In this document: one piece after another, positions 27,401-35,451 of the stretch
Layout: the number at the start of each line of letters is the position of its first letter
How positions within the stretch are numbered: position 1 is the stretch's first letter
Source of the DNA: an uncultured Lachnospiraceae bacterium
GTDB lineage: Bacteria; Bacillota; Clostridia; Lachnospirales; Lachnospiraceae
Reading direction: 5' to 3'
Length of the DNA stretch: 64,000 bases
Assembly (NCBI GenBank): GCA_910578345.1
Contig: CAJTRA010000002.1
Coordinates: forward strand, 1 to 64,000
The notes under the pieces: generated by a model
What the model was told of the DNA's origin: nothing
The model's input: the letters and a program-made list of their open reading frames with translations, nothing else
Database searches by the model: none
Position numbers and translations under genes: made by a program

Positions 27401-28882
27401 CTAGGTCTGTTCCCCTGCCTTAGAATCCTCATATGGAATCGCTGGAATGACAACTTCCACACAAGTCCCTTCTCCTGATACAGAGTCAATCTTCATGCCG
27501 TATTCCGCACCAAAATTCATGCGGATCCGCTCATTGACATTAGCCAGTCCAAATCCTTTCTCTGTTTCTTTGCAGGGTTTTGTAATCTCGCAGCGCAGAT
27601 TCTCCAGCTCTTCCTCCTGCATACCAACGCCGTTATCCTGCACTCTGAAATGAATGGTATCATCCACAAGCGTTCCCATGACGGCAATAACACCTCTGGC
27701 TCTTTTGTATTTGATGCCATGGTAAAGAGAATTCTCCACCAGAGGCTGCAGCGTCAGTTTCAGGATCTTATAATGGTACAATTCCGGTGCGATCTCAATC
27801 CGGTATTCCAGAATATCGCGATAACGCACCTGCTGGATCTCCAGATAGCTCCTGATATGCATTTCTTCTTCCTGGATTGTAATATATTCCTTGCCTTTGC
27901 TGAGAACCAGCCTGAAGAACTCTGACAGCGATACCACCATGTTCACAGCCTTGTCGGAATCGTGTCCCTCGATCAGCCACACGATCGTATCAAGCGTATT
28001 ATACAGAAAATGGGGATTGATCTGTTCCTGTAAAAGCCGCAGGTCGGCACGCCGCATCTTGCGTTCATCTTCCTTGATCTTATCTACAAACTCTTCCAGG
28101 CTTTCCGTCATACTGTTCACACGATCCGCCAGTACTGCCACTTCATCGCTTGTATCCGCCTGAGCCCTGGCAGAGAAATCTCCCTGTGAAATCTGTCTCG
28201 TCACCTGAGACAGCTCCTGGATGGGTTTAATAATCCCGCTCACGATCATCAGGGTCAAAACCACCACCACCAGCACAAGAAACAGAAGCAGAATCCCACA
28301 GAAGATGGTAAACGTATGTACCTTTATATTCAGCTGCTCTGTCAGATGCTCGATACTCTTCGTCTGATAATAGATATAAGACTGTATGTTATCCTGTACC
28401 AATTCTGTCATGATATAGATGTTATTATCTAACATCTCTATGTTCATATCATAACTGTTCTGCGCCTCCAGATTCGTCCTGATATCATCGATCCGGTCTT
28501 CCAGGGTATCTATATTACGCATCAGAATCTGCAGCCAGGCCCGGCTCTCCCCGTCCGTCGTAATGGTCATCAGATTCCCAAACTCACTTCTAAGATCCGC
28601 AATCATATCATAAGGATTCTGAAGTCCCTCCTCCTCTCCAACTGTCTCAAACGTCACAGACCCGACTACCAGCTTATAGAGACTCTCATCCATCTCTTCC
28701 TTAAAATTCAAGTTATAATTATTCGCCACCGTCATATTACTCACGATCGTATCATAGGCGTTACTATAGTTGTGCAGCGCGTAGATCAGATAGACCACCA
28801 TAATCAGAAAGGGCACCGCCACTGTTGCCGACAGCATAAAAAGTTTATATTTAATGGAATATTTGATCTTATCAGAATGCAC
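27401..28882 (-). CDS. Sensor histidine kinase, YesM/LytS-type
   Basis: 493 residues: helix 1 (about 13-34), extracellular helical sensor region (about 35-195), helix 2 (about 200-225), HAMP (to about 280), His_kinase domain with LLQEQINPHFLYNTLDTIV (phospho-His) and HATPase motifs NSLYHGIKYKRA, DNGVGM, GFGLANVNERI. The GTG at 28880-28882 is chosen: GGGAGG lies 6 bases upstream and a perfect TATAAT (minus, 28914-28919) is just before it, so the open frame further upstream (to 29014) lies outside the transcript. First gene of the three-gene sensing operon. Confidence 0.9.
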   Translation of the reverse strand: MHSDKIKYSIKYKLFMLSATVAVPFLIMVVYLIYALHNYSNAYDTIVSNMTVANNYNLNFKEEMDESLYKLVVGSVTFETVGEEEGLQNPYDMIADLRSEFGNLMTITTDGESRAWLQILMRNIDTLEDRIDDIRTNLEAQNSYDMNIEMLDNNIYIMTELVQDNIQSYIYYQTKSIEHLTEQLNIKVHTFTIFCGILLLFLVLVVVVLTLMIVSGIIKPIQELSQVTRQISQGDFSARAQADTSDEVAVLADRVNSMTESLEEFVDKIKEDERKMRRADLRLLQEQINPHFLYNTLDTIVWLIEGHDSDKAVNMVVSLSEFFRLVLSKGKEYITIQEEEMHIRSYLEIQQVRYRDILEYRIEIAPELYHYKILKLTLQPLVENSLYHGIKYKRARGVIAVMGTLVDDTIHFRVQDNGVGMQEEELENLRCEITKPCKETEKGFGLANVNERIRMNFGAEYGMKIDSVSGEGTCVEVVIPAIPYEDSKAGEQT

Positions 28883-28913
28883 CCAAAGCCTCCCGCACAA
28901 GTATTTGATGTCT

Positions 28914-28973
28914 ATTATAGTACCACACTTTTCTCCTCTTTTGTTCATGATCCTTTGGCATATTTCATATAAT
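28914..28973. promoter_or_regulatory. Divergent -10 elements for the kinase operon and the DUF885 gene
   Basis: TATAAT on the minus strand at 28914-28919 (kinase) and on the plus strand at 28968-28973 (DUF885). Neither has a convincing -35 box at 17 bases, so both may need activators. Confidence 0.45.
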
Positions 28974-29002
28974 AGGAATAAATCTACCAAACAGGTACTG
29001 CC

Positions 29003-30826
29003 TTGAAACGCCATTTATCTTTCAAACAGTGGGCTGCGGCCCTGCTTCTCTTTGCAGGTTTTTGTACTGCAACTTTTTACTGTTATGAACAAAACCATGC
29101 AGATGCACGGTTTGAACAGTTCGTCTGTGACTTTTTCCTTGGAGAATTACAGGCGAACCCAATCCATTTCCACTATTCTATAGACGATCCGGCAAACTGG
29201 CAGATCGATGAGGCACAGTTAAAGCTGCCCGTCTATCATGCCGGGGAAGCGGCAAATTCCATATACGCCCTCTCCTCCTTCGCCAATGCGCTGGACAAAT
29301 ATGAGGATGTGAAACTCTCGGCATCCAACCGCTATCTATACAAACTACTAAGTTCTTACATAGACGCTGCCTCCGGCACCGCTGCTTATCCCTATTTCCA
29401 GGAACCTCTCTCACCTTCCTCCGGCACCCCTTCAGAGCTGCCGATCCTGCTCGCAGAATACCGGTTCGATACAGTGGAGGATGTAGAGCTCTATTTTGCA
29501 ATCTTACAACAGATTCCGGCCTATTTCGACGGATTGATCGTCTATGAACAGGAAAAAGCGCAGGCCGGACTTTTCATGTCAGACGACACAGCAGACAAAG
29601 TCATTCAACAATGTACAGCGTTGATGAATCCAAGCCAACTGGAAGAAAATACCCACTTTCTGGAACTGACATTTGCACAGCGTATAGAAGATCTGCAGGC
29701 ATCCGGCCTGCTGACCCAATCACAGGCGCAGGCTTTCCAGTCAGAAAATAACCGTCTGCTGACTACGGTTGTCGCTCCTGCTTATGACAAACTGGCCGAC
29801 GAGCTTACCCTTTTAAAGGGAAGCGGCAAAGAGACTTGTGGACTGGCGCACTATGAAAGCGGACGAGAATATTATATGGCATTGCTGCGGATGCAGACTG
29901 GTTCCATGCGCAGCATTGACGAGATCAAACAGCTTCTCTATGATGATTTGCAAACAAATTACCGCTCACTTGCCGGGCTCCTGGCTGCGAATCCGGCCCT
30001 GAAAGATCAGTTTATGGAAGATCCTGCTCTGCTTCCCCAGATGACGCCGGAGGAAATCCTAAGCTATCTGGAAACTTCGATTCAACAACAGTTCCCGGCC
30101 CTTCCTGACACCAACGGTGAAGATGCCGTTCGCTATACAGTCAAGTATGTGGACGACGGCTTGGAACCTTATACAGCCCCGGCGTTCTACATGACGCCTC
30201 CCATCGATAATGTGTGGAATAACACGATCTATATCAATGCCCTGGATACTACCGATGATATTTCCCTCTTTACAACGCTGGCACATGAAGGTTATCCGGG
30301 ACATCTCTATCAGACACTTTACACCCAGCAGTACTTTGCACAATCCGGCATAACGCCGCTGCGCAGCACGCTATATTATGGCGGATTCATAGAGGGGTGG
30401 GCGATGTATGCAGAATTAGCTTCCTACGATTATGCCATTAGCCTGATACAAAGCACTCACCCGGAAGCCGCCGAATATTACCTGGCGTGCAGGCTGGACC
30501 GTCAAATCCAGCTTTGCCTGTACGCACTGTTAGACCTTACCATCCATTACGACGGCGCTTCTTTCGAGGATGTCTGCACCATTCTGTCTTCTTTCGGCTC
30601 CCTGCAGGAAGACACCATGAGGGCTGTCTACTCCTATATTGCAGAAGAACCCTGCAACTATCCGAAATATTATCTCGGTTATCTGGAAATCATGGAATTA
30701 AAAAAGCAGGCCGCTGCCCTCTGGGGCGGGAACGACTCTGCCTTTCTCTACCGATTCCACTGTTTCCTGCTGGAAAATGGCCCGGCGGATTTCGGGACGT
30801 TAACTAAACTGCTGTACCATTCCTAA
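29003..30826 (+). CDS. DUF885-family protein, probable membrane-tethered or secreted metallopeptidase
   Basis: 607 residues with an N-terminal hydrophobic segment (about 10-25, WAAALLLFAGFCTATFYCY) as signal or anchor. The DUF885 hallmark TLAHEGYPGHLYQ (about residue 432) resembles an HExxH-like zinc site with the variant HEGYPGH, and GGFIEGWAMYAELASYD follows about 40 residues later, as in this family. Function in the family is largely unknown; peptidase activity is inferred from the motif. The start is TTG at 29003 with AGGT 7 bases upstream; there is no good ATG nearby. It overlaps the convergent MarR gene by 4 bases at the stop codons. Confidence 0.8.
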   Translation: MKRHLSFKQWAAALLLFAGFCTATFYCYEQNHADARFEQFVCDFFLGELQANPIHFHYSIDDPANWQIDEAQLKLPVYHAGEAANSIYALSSFANALDKYEDVKLSASNRYLYKLLSSYIDAASGTAAYPYFQEPLSPSSGTPSELPILLAEYRFDTVEDVELYFAILQQIPAYFDGLIVYEQEKAQAGLFMSDDTADKVIQQCTALMNPSQLEENTHFLELTFAQRIEDLQASGLLTQSQAQAFQSENNRLLTTVVAPAYDKLADELTLLKGSGKETCGLAHYESGREYYMALLRMQTGSMRSIDEIKQLLYDDLQTNYRSLAGLLAANPALKDQFMEDPALLPQMTPEEILSYLETSIQQQFPALPDTNGEDAVRYTVKYVDDGLEPYTAPAFYMTPPIDNVWNNTIYINALDTTDDISLFTTLAHEGYPGHLYQTLYTQQYFAQSGITPLRSTLYYGGFIEGWAMYAELASYDYAISLIQSTHPEAAEYYLACRLDRQIQLCLYALLDLTIHYDGASFEDVCTILSSFGSLQEDTMRAVYSYIAEEPCNYPKYYLGYLEIMELKKQAAALWGGNDSAFLYRFHCFLLENGPADFGTLTKLLYHS

Positions 30827-31260
30827 AACCCACTGCGGAAAAACCGGTCCAGCTTCATCAACGCCTTTTCCAGTACCTCCTGCTCCTCTGCCGACAGTTC
30901 CTCAACAATCGCCTGGATCATCTGCTCGTGGAACTGCCGGTGGTGGAGGTAGGCTTTCCTGCCCTTTTCCGATAAAGAGATCAGCACCACACGCCTGTCT
31001 TCCTCACTCCTGACCCGCTGCACGTAACCTTTCTTGACAAGACTGTTGACTGCTATAGTCAGTGTTCCTGTCGTCACGCCCAGGGATCGGGCCACGCTCG
31101 TCATGTTCCTTGCTCCCTCCATGTCGATCGCCTCGATCACATGCATGTCATTGGCTGTCACATCTTTATATTCTCCGCTGCAGATCGCCCGTTCCTCGAT
31201 CAGATTGATATTGCGGAACAGCTTCACCAGCACCTCATTTAACATATGGTTAATGTTCAT
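30823..31260 (-). CDS. MarR-family regulator, FabT-like
   Basis: 145 residues with a winged helix (MTSVARSLGVTTGTLTIAV recognition region; VRSEEDRRVV wing). The sequence layout resembles FabT, the repressor of fatty-acid synthesis in streptococci and relatives, and the gene's own promoter is overlapped by a FabT-like operator. The start at 31260 follows AGAGG by 5 bases; the open frame extends to 31407 but its first codon is part of the -35 box. No fab genes are nearby, so it is an orphan regulator here. Alternative: a MarR regulator of the DUF885 gene or an exporter. Confidence 0.78.
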   Translation of the reverse strand: MNINHMLNEVLVKLFRNINLIEERAICSGEYKDVTANDMHVIEAIDMEGARNMTSVARSLGVTTGTLTIAVNSLVKKGYVQRVRSEEDRRVVLISLSEKGRKAYLHHRQFHEQMIQAIVEELSAEEQEVLEKALMKLDRFFRSGF

Positions 31261-31375
31261 TTCTACCTCTAACAGGGACGCTGCCGGACGTACCTGCAAT
31301 GCCCTTAAATACGCCATGAAAATTCTATCCTGCACAAGTACGTGCTGCGCCGCTATGCTTGGGCTGCACGATACT

Positions 31376-31411
31376 GCTATTTTAACAAAAAATAGTTTGA
31401 TAGTCAAATTA
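31376..31411 (-). promoter_or_regulatory. Promoter of the FabT-like gene with overlapping operator
   Basis: Minus-strand TTGACT (starts at 31407) and TAAAAT are 17 bases apart. The operator-like dyad TAGTTTGATAGTCAAATTA (31393-31411) overlaps the -35 box. It is close to the published FabT consensus (ANTTTGATTATCAAATT). Autorepression is expected. The leader to the ATG is about 110 bases. Confidence 0.7.
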
Positions 31412-31440
31412 GAGAACGCACAGCCAATGCGGATGCCGCT

Positions 31441-31908
31441 TTACTCTTCCTCTAATATCCCGTCCACATAGCCTCTGTCCCAGAGCAGGATATGCAGTTT
31501 CTTTGCCGCTTCCACAGCCGGCGCCGTGAAATACTGGTTGGTCATCACCGCGCCTACCATACAGCCGTAGTAATCTCTGCCGGCATACGTCCGCAGGACG
31601 GCGTCCACCCCCACCGGTCCATTATAGCGCTTGCACTGCACCGCATAGGTCACTCCCTCTTTCTCCGCCAGAATATCCACGCCGAAATCGCCGCTGCCCC
31701 TTGTTACTTCTACTTCCAGGAATCCCTGTTTCTCCAGCAGATCCGCACAGTAATATTCAAAATCATGTCCCTCCATCTCATCCATCATACCCATCCGTCG
31801 GCTGCGGCGGACACTGCGGACGACCTGTACGGCGACAACCGTAAACAGGGTCAGAAGAAGCATACTTATGATTATGGTAAAAAGGGTCGTCAGGCTGGTC
31901 TGCTGCAT
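31441..31908 (-). CDS. Membrane-anchored Mrr-type restriction-endonuclease-fold protein
   Basis: 155 residues: an N-terminal membrane helix (about 8-30, LFTIIISMLLLTLFTVVAVQVV), a short basic linker, then an Mrr-like PD-(D/E)XK domain: HDFEYYCADLLEKQGF, GSGDFGVDILAEKEGVTYAVQCKRY (D...QxK active site) and PVGVDAVLRTYAGRDYYGC. Stand-alone membrane-tethered members are widespread and of unclear role; DNA cleavage is inferred from the intact motif. No restriction-modification genes are near. Confidence 0.82.
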   Translation of the reverse strand: MQQTSLTTLFTIIISMLLLTLFTVVAVQVVRSVRRSRRMGMMDEMEGHDFEYYCADLLEKQGFLEVEVTRGSGDFGVDILAEKEGVTYAVQCKRYNGPVGVDAVLRTYAGRDYYGCMVGAVMTNQYFTAPAVEAAKKLHILLWDRGYVDGILEEE

Positions 31909-32265
31909 TTTGTCTCCTCTGTTTCATATGATTTCTGTGATTCCGTATGTCCTATTATACTACCGGCCTTTATTGTTTACCATGATAATCTCTGATTACG
32001 ATTCACGGCGCCATACACTCCGCTGCAAGGTATCCGGGGTCCCTCCTCAAAGACGACCTGGCATGAACTGTAACAATCTCTCTTATGACAGATGGCAATG
32101 TTACCAATGGCAGGTGACAATGTCACCAAATATACTGGACAAGAGCCCGCCCCGTATTGTATCATTTGCTTATGGTAAAATGAGATATGCAAACGCTGTT
32201 AGCATGAACGGCCTCGCTCCATAAATCGTAACATCTGTGAATCGTAACAAGATAAGGAGTACTCC
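31909..32265. other. Intergenic region with dyads and a direct repeat before the lipoprotein gene
   Basis: No gene seen. It holds GGTGACA-A-TGTCACC (32113-32127), a related weaker dyad TGGCAATGTTACCA (32093-32106) 22 bases earlier by core spacing, a TATACT box (32131-32136, plus strand), and the 10-base direct repeat AATCGTAACA (32224-32233 and 32240-32249) next to the ribosome site of the lipoprotein gene. Confidence 0.45.
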
Positions 32266-32910
32266 ATGAAAAAATGCAAAGTAATTTTCTCCGTCCTGCT
32301 GGTAATCGGCCTGATCACCGCATGCGGAAAAAAGGGCAGCCCCATCGTTCTCCCCGCCGCGTCAGACATCACTTCGATTGAAATCCAAGACGAAGACATA
32401 TCCGCAGTCGCGATCGATCCAGATTATATAGAAGAATTCGTGCGGATCCTGTCAGATATGGAGATCACAAATCAGCAATCCATCAGTGATGCCCCGTCAG
32501 TTGACGATTATATCTCGATCACTTTCCATTGCGATGACAGCGCCTCTGGAATCTATTTTTACCATAAGAACAACACCGACTATGTAGAGCAGCCCTATCA
32601 GGGTGTTTACAAGCCCGGCCCGGAACTTTATGAGTCAATAACGGAATTGATAGACTCCCTGGACAGAAGCGGCCTCTCCTTTACTTTTCAGGCTACTGTC
32701 CTGGAGGCAAATGATACGCAGATCCTGGTAAAGCCCGTTTCCGGTTCCGCAGAACTCGCATCCGCCGACCAGATCTATCTATCCAATCCAGAGGCGATCG
32801 CATTGCAGGCGGGAGATGTCGTTGAGATTACGTATGACGGCAGTATCATGGAAACCTACCCGGCACAGCTGGGAGAAGTATATAGTATTGAAATCGTGGC
32901 GCAGGAATAG
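32266..32910 (+). CDS. Small lipoprotein with DUF5301/DUF3221-like domains
   Basis: 214 residues. Signal peptide with lipobox GLITACGKK (Cys21). The first half (about 35-130; VAIDPDYIEEFVRILSDME... YISITFHC) looks like the DUF5301 fold and the second (about 140-212; ATVLEANDTQILVKPVSGS... AGDVVEITYDGSIMETYPAQL) like DUF3221. Both are cell-surface domains of unknown function in Firmicutes. AAGGAG is 8-9 bases before the ATG. Ends in a strong hairpin that includes the stop codon. Confidence 0.75.
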   Translation: MKKCKVIFSVLLVIGLITACGKKGSPIVLPAASDITSIEIQDEDISAVAIDPDYIEEFVRILSDMEITNQQSISDAPSVDDYISITFHCDDSASGIYFYHKNNTDYVEQPYQGVYKPGPELYESITELIDSLDRSGLSFTFQATVLEANDTQILVKPVSGSAELASADQIYLSNPEAIALQAGDVVEITYDGSIMETYPAQLGEVYSIEIVAQE

Positions 32911-32925
32911 GCTATTCTGCGCCAC
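32896..32925 (+). terminator. Hairpin overlapping the lipoprotein stop codon
   Basis: GTGGCGCA-g-GAATAG pairs with CTATTC-TGCGCCAC: a 14-bp stem with a single bulge, followed by a moderately U-rich stretch (ATTACATTTTATG). Likely terminator. Confidence 0.65.
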
Positions 32926-33214
32926 ATTACATTTTATGACAAATATTCTAACAATTTGCAATTATAAAATTTATTTTATAATTTCTTTCTTTTTTCTTTC
33001 GATATTTGACACATCCCATTCACAATTCCACTGTATAGTATTACTTGTAGTTGGGGAATACATAACAAACATGACTATTCTGACCTACATAATAATGGAG
33101 CCGCCGGTGCTGACCTGGTGTCGATCGGCTTCGACTAACAATAACAGCTGTATTCCATGCAATACACTGTTGACATATATTTGAGTTTACACATTTCTAT
33201 CCTTCTCACACAGG
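32926..33214. other. AT-rich region between two terminators, perfect 22-base palindrome
   Basis: No convincing gene. ATTATAAAAT-TT-ATTTTATAAT (32961-32982) is a perfect AT-only palindrome. A short GC-rich island (about 33095-33138) and TTGACA at 33171-33176 (no fitting -10) are present. A 37-codon frame (33072-33184) has no ribosome site. Confidence 0.4.
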
Positions 33215-33246
33215 AAAACAGCACTCCATGGCGGAGTGCTGTTTTT
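33215..33246. terminator. Strong bidirectional terminator downstream of spmB
   Basis: AAAACAGCACTCC (33215-33227) and GGAGTGCTGTTTT (33233-33245) form a perfect 13-bp stem with a 5-base loop, U-rich on both strands. It would end spmB transcripts and protect the lipoprotein side. Confidence 0.85.
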
Positions 33247-33312
33247 CCGTATTTTACAATATGTTCTACGTGCTGTACACTTATTAGTCCGTATTTCTTT
33301 GCAGAGCACGCG

Positions 33313-33843
33313 CTATACCAGCATCCCCGCCAGAACAATGCTTGCCACGATTCCCGCAAGCGTCGAGAGTAACGCGCCTTTCAAAGTATATCTCGTCTTC
33401 GTCACCTTAGCCGCCAGGAAGTAAACCGACATCGTATAGAAGATCGTCTCCGTACAGCTCATCATGATTGACGTCGTCAGTCCGATCAGAGAATCCGGCC
33501 CGTGATTCTTGAAAATATCCAGGACTAATCCGGTGGCCGCGGAAGAAGAGAACATCTTAACAAGCATCAGCGGCACCAGCTCCGAGGAGAAACCCAGCCT
33601 GGCCGCAACTCCCCCAAAAAGCCCGCCCACAAAATCCAGAAAACCGGAAGCACGCAGCACTCCCACTGCCACCATTAATCCGATTAGTGTCGGCATGATC
33701 TGAATGACAGTATGAAATCCGTCCTTCGCCCCCTTGATAAAATCCTCATACACATTACTTCTGGCCGCAAGCCCGTAAGCCACGATGTAGAAAATAATGA
33801 CAGGGATGATGATATTGGATATGTTCGATAATACTGCGACCAT
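33313..33843 (-). CDS. spmB: Spore maturation protein B
   Basis: 176 residues, about five membrane helices, nucleoside-recognition (Gate) domain: AKDGFHTVIQIMPTLIGLMV, VPLMLVKMFSSSAATGLVLD and IGLTTSIMMSCTETIFYTM. Length matches SpmB of Bacillus and Clostridium, needed with SpmA for full spore core dehydration. The start at 33843 follows GAGG by 7 bases; the frame is open further but not family-like. SpmA is usually the neighbour and is not here. Confidence 0.88.
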   Translation of the reverse strand: MVAVLSNISNIIIPVIIFYIVAYGLAARSNVYEDFIKGAKDGFHTVIQIMPTLIGLMVAVGVLRASGFLDFVGGLFGGVAARLGFSSELVPLMLVKMFSSSAATGLVLDIFKNHGPDSLIGLTTSIMMSCTETIFYTMSVYFLAAKVTKTRYTLKGALLSTLAGIVASIVLAGMLV

Positions 33844-33918
33844 GAAGATGCCTCGACCGGGTAGGACAGTCTTCTTTTCCAAAGGAATTTCCCATAAAAA
33901 CCTATAGAAAAAGTCCTG

Positions 33919-33960
33919 CAAAAAAAGACTGCACAGATTATTACTATAGTCTATGCAGTC
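33919..33960 (-). terminator. Terminator of the FAD oxidoreductase gene
   Basis: Minus-strand GACTGCATAGA...TCTGTGCAGTC followed by TTTTTTT: a stem of about 11 bp with one mismatch and an inner AT-rich loop. Confidence 0.75.
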
Positions 33961-34083
33961 CTGCCTTTTCCTATGTCAGTCGATACTTTTCGATATAAGG
34001 ACCACTTTATTCTCCTGCTCAGTTTATGCACAGTGCGGCTGTAAATAATAACACTGTTTCAGAAGCATGGCCCTCTTCCTCTC

Positions 34084-35451
34084 TTATGCACCGACAATAT
34101 CCCGTGCCACATACACCCCACTGGCGGAAGCATGAGACAGGGAGTGCGTCACGCCGCTTCCGTCGCCGATAATATAAAGCCCCTTATACTTCGTCTCCAG
34201 ATGCTCGTCGATCGCCACTTCCATATTGTAGAATTTCACTTCCACACCATAAAGCAGGGTGTCGTCGTTGGCCGTCCCCGGCGCGATCTTATCAAGCGCA
34301 TAGATCATCTCGATAATACCGTCCAGAATACGCTTCGGCAGCACCAAGCTCAAGTCTCCCGGCGTGGCCGCCAGCGTAGGCTGCACCAATCCTTCCTCGA
34401 TCCGCTTCTCATTGCTGCGCCGACCCCGCACCAGATCGCCGAACCGCTGTACGATCACACCGCCGCCTAACATGTTCGACAGCCTTGCGATGCTCTCGCC
34501 GTAGCCGTTACTGTCCTTAAACGGCTCGGAAAAGTGCTTCGCCACAAGCAGCGCGAAATTCGTATTCTCCGTCTGCTTATCGGCGCCCTCATAGCTGTGC
34601 CCGTTCACCGTCACGATACCGTTGGTGTTCTCATTGACCACGATGCCATGAGGATTCATGCAGAACGTGCGCACCTTATCCTCGAATTTCTCCGTCCGGT
34701 AGACGATCTTACTCTCATACAGCTCATCCGTCAGATGGGAAAAGATCACCGCCGGCAGTTCCACGCGGACACCGATATCCACACGGTTGGACTTCGTCTG
34801 AATATCCAGTTCCCTGCACACCTGCTCCATCCATTTGCTGCCGCTGCGCCCTACCGATATGACGCACTTGTCACATTCAAAAGAATCCTCTTCACAGACT
34901 ACGCGATAACTTCCATCCAAATTCTCCACTGTCCTGACCGGCGTATCGAAATAGAAGTCCACTCTGTCCTTTAAATCCGCATACAGATTCTCCAGTACAA
35001 TATAATTGATATCCGTTCCCAGATGGCGCACGGAAGCATCCAGCAGACTCAGCTTGTTCTGCAGGCAAAGCTTCTTGAAATGCGTCCCGGTGGTGCTGTA
35101 CAGTTTCGTACCTTCGCCGCCGTATTTCATGTTGATCTCATCCACGTATTTCATCAGGTCGATGGCCTGCTTCCTGCCCACATATTCATACAGCGTACCG
35201 CCGAAATCATTGGTAATATTATATTTCCCGTCGGAAAAAGCTCCCGCCCCGCCGAAGCCGCTCATGATCGAACAAGTCTTACAGTGCACGCAGCTTTTTA
35301 CCTTGTCCCCGTCGATCGGGCAGCGGCGCATGGCAAGCGCATGACCAGACTCAAACACCGCGATCTTCCGTTCCTGCCCCTGCTGCAGCAGTTCGTAGGC
35401 GGTGAAGATCCCGCCCGGCCCCGCGCCGATAATGATAACGTCATATTTCAT
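34084..35451 (-). CDS. FAD-dependent oxidoreductase (COG2509-type, function unknown)
   Basis: 455 residues. N-terminal Rossmann FAD motif DVIIIGAGPGGIFTAYEL; a Cys-rich segment CPIDGDKVKSCVHCKTCSIM (about 45-65) typical of this group; GFGGAGAFSDGKYNIT; and the C-terminal FAD-closing motif GLYIIGDGSGVTHSLSHASA. Members are called uncharacterised FAD-dependent dehydrogenases. The ATG follows GGGAGG. A minus-strand TATAAT at 35507-35512 may be its -10 box. Confidence 0.85.
   Translation of the reverse strand: MKYDVIIIGAGPGGIFTAYELLQQGQERKIAVFESGHALAMRRCPIDGDKVKSCVHCKTCSIMSGFGGAGAFSDGKYNITNDFGGTLYEYVGRKQAIDLMKYVDEINMKYGGEGTKLYSTTGTHFKKLCLQNKLSLLDASVRHLGTDINYIVLENLYADLKDRVDFYFDTPVRTVENLDGSYRVVCEEDSFECDKCVISVGRSGSKWMEQVCRELDIQTKSNRVDIGVRVELPAVIFSHLTDELYESKIVYRTEKFEDKVRTFCMNPHGIVVNENTNGIVTVNGHSYEGADKQTENTNFALLVAKHFSEPFKDSNGYGESIARLSNMLGGGVIVQRFGDLVRGRRSNEKRIEEGLVQPTLAATPGDLSLVLPKRILDGIIEMIYALDKIAPGTANDDTLLYGVEVKFYNMEVAIDEHLETKYKGLYIIGDGSGVTHSLSHASASGVYVARDIVGA

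Noticed and set aside
28883..29014. N-terminal extension of the sensor kinase
   Set aside because: It lies upstream of the TATAAT at 28914-28919; the GTG at 28882 has a proper ribosome site.
31261..31407. N-terminal extension of the FabT-like protein
   Set aside because: Its first codon (TTG) is the -35 box and the segment includes the -10 box; it cannot be in the transcript.
33072..33184. 37-codon open frame between the lipoprotein gene and spmB
   Set aside because: No ribosome site and unlikely composition; kept only as part of an empty region.
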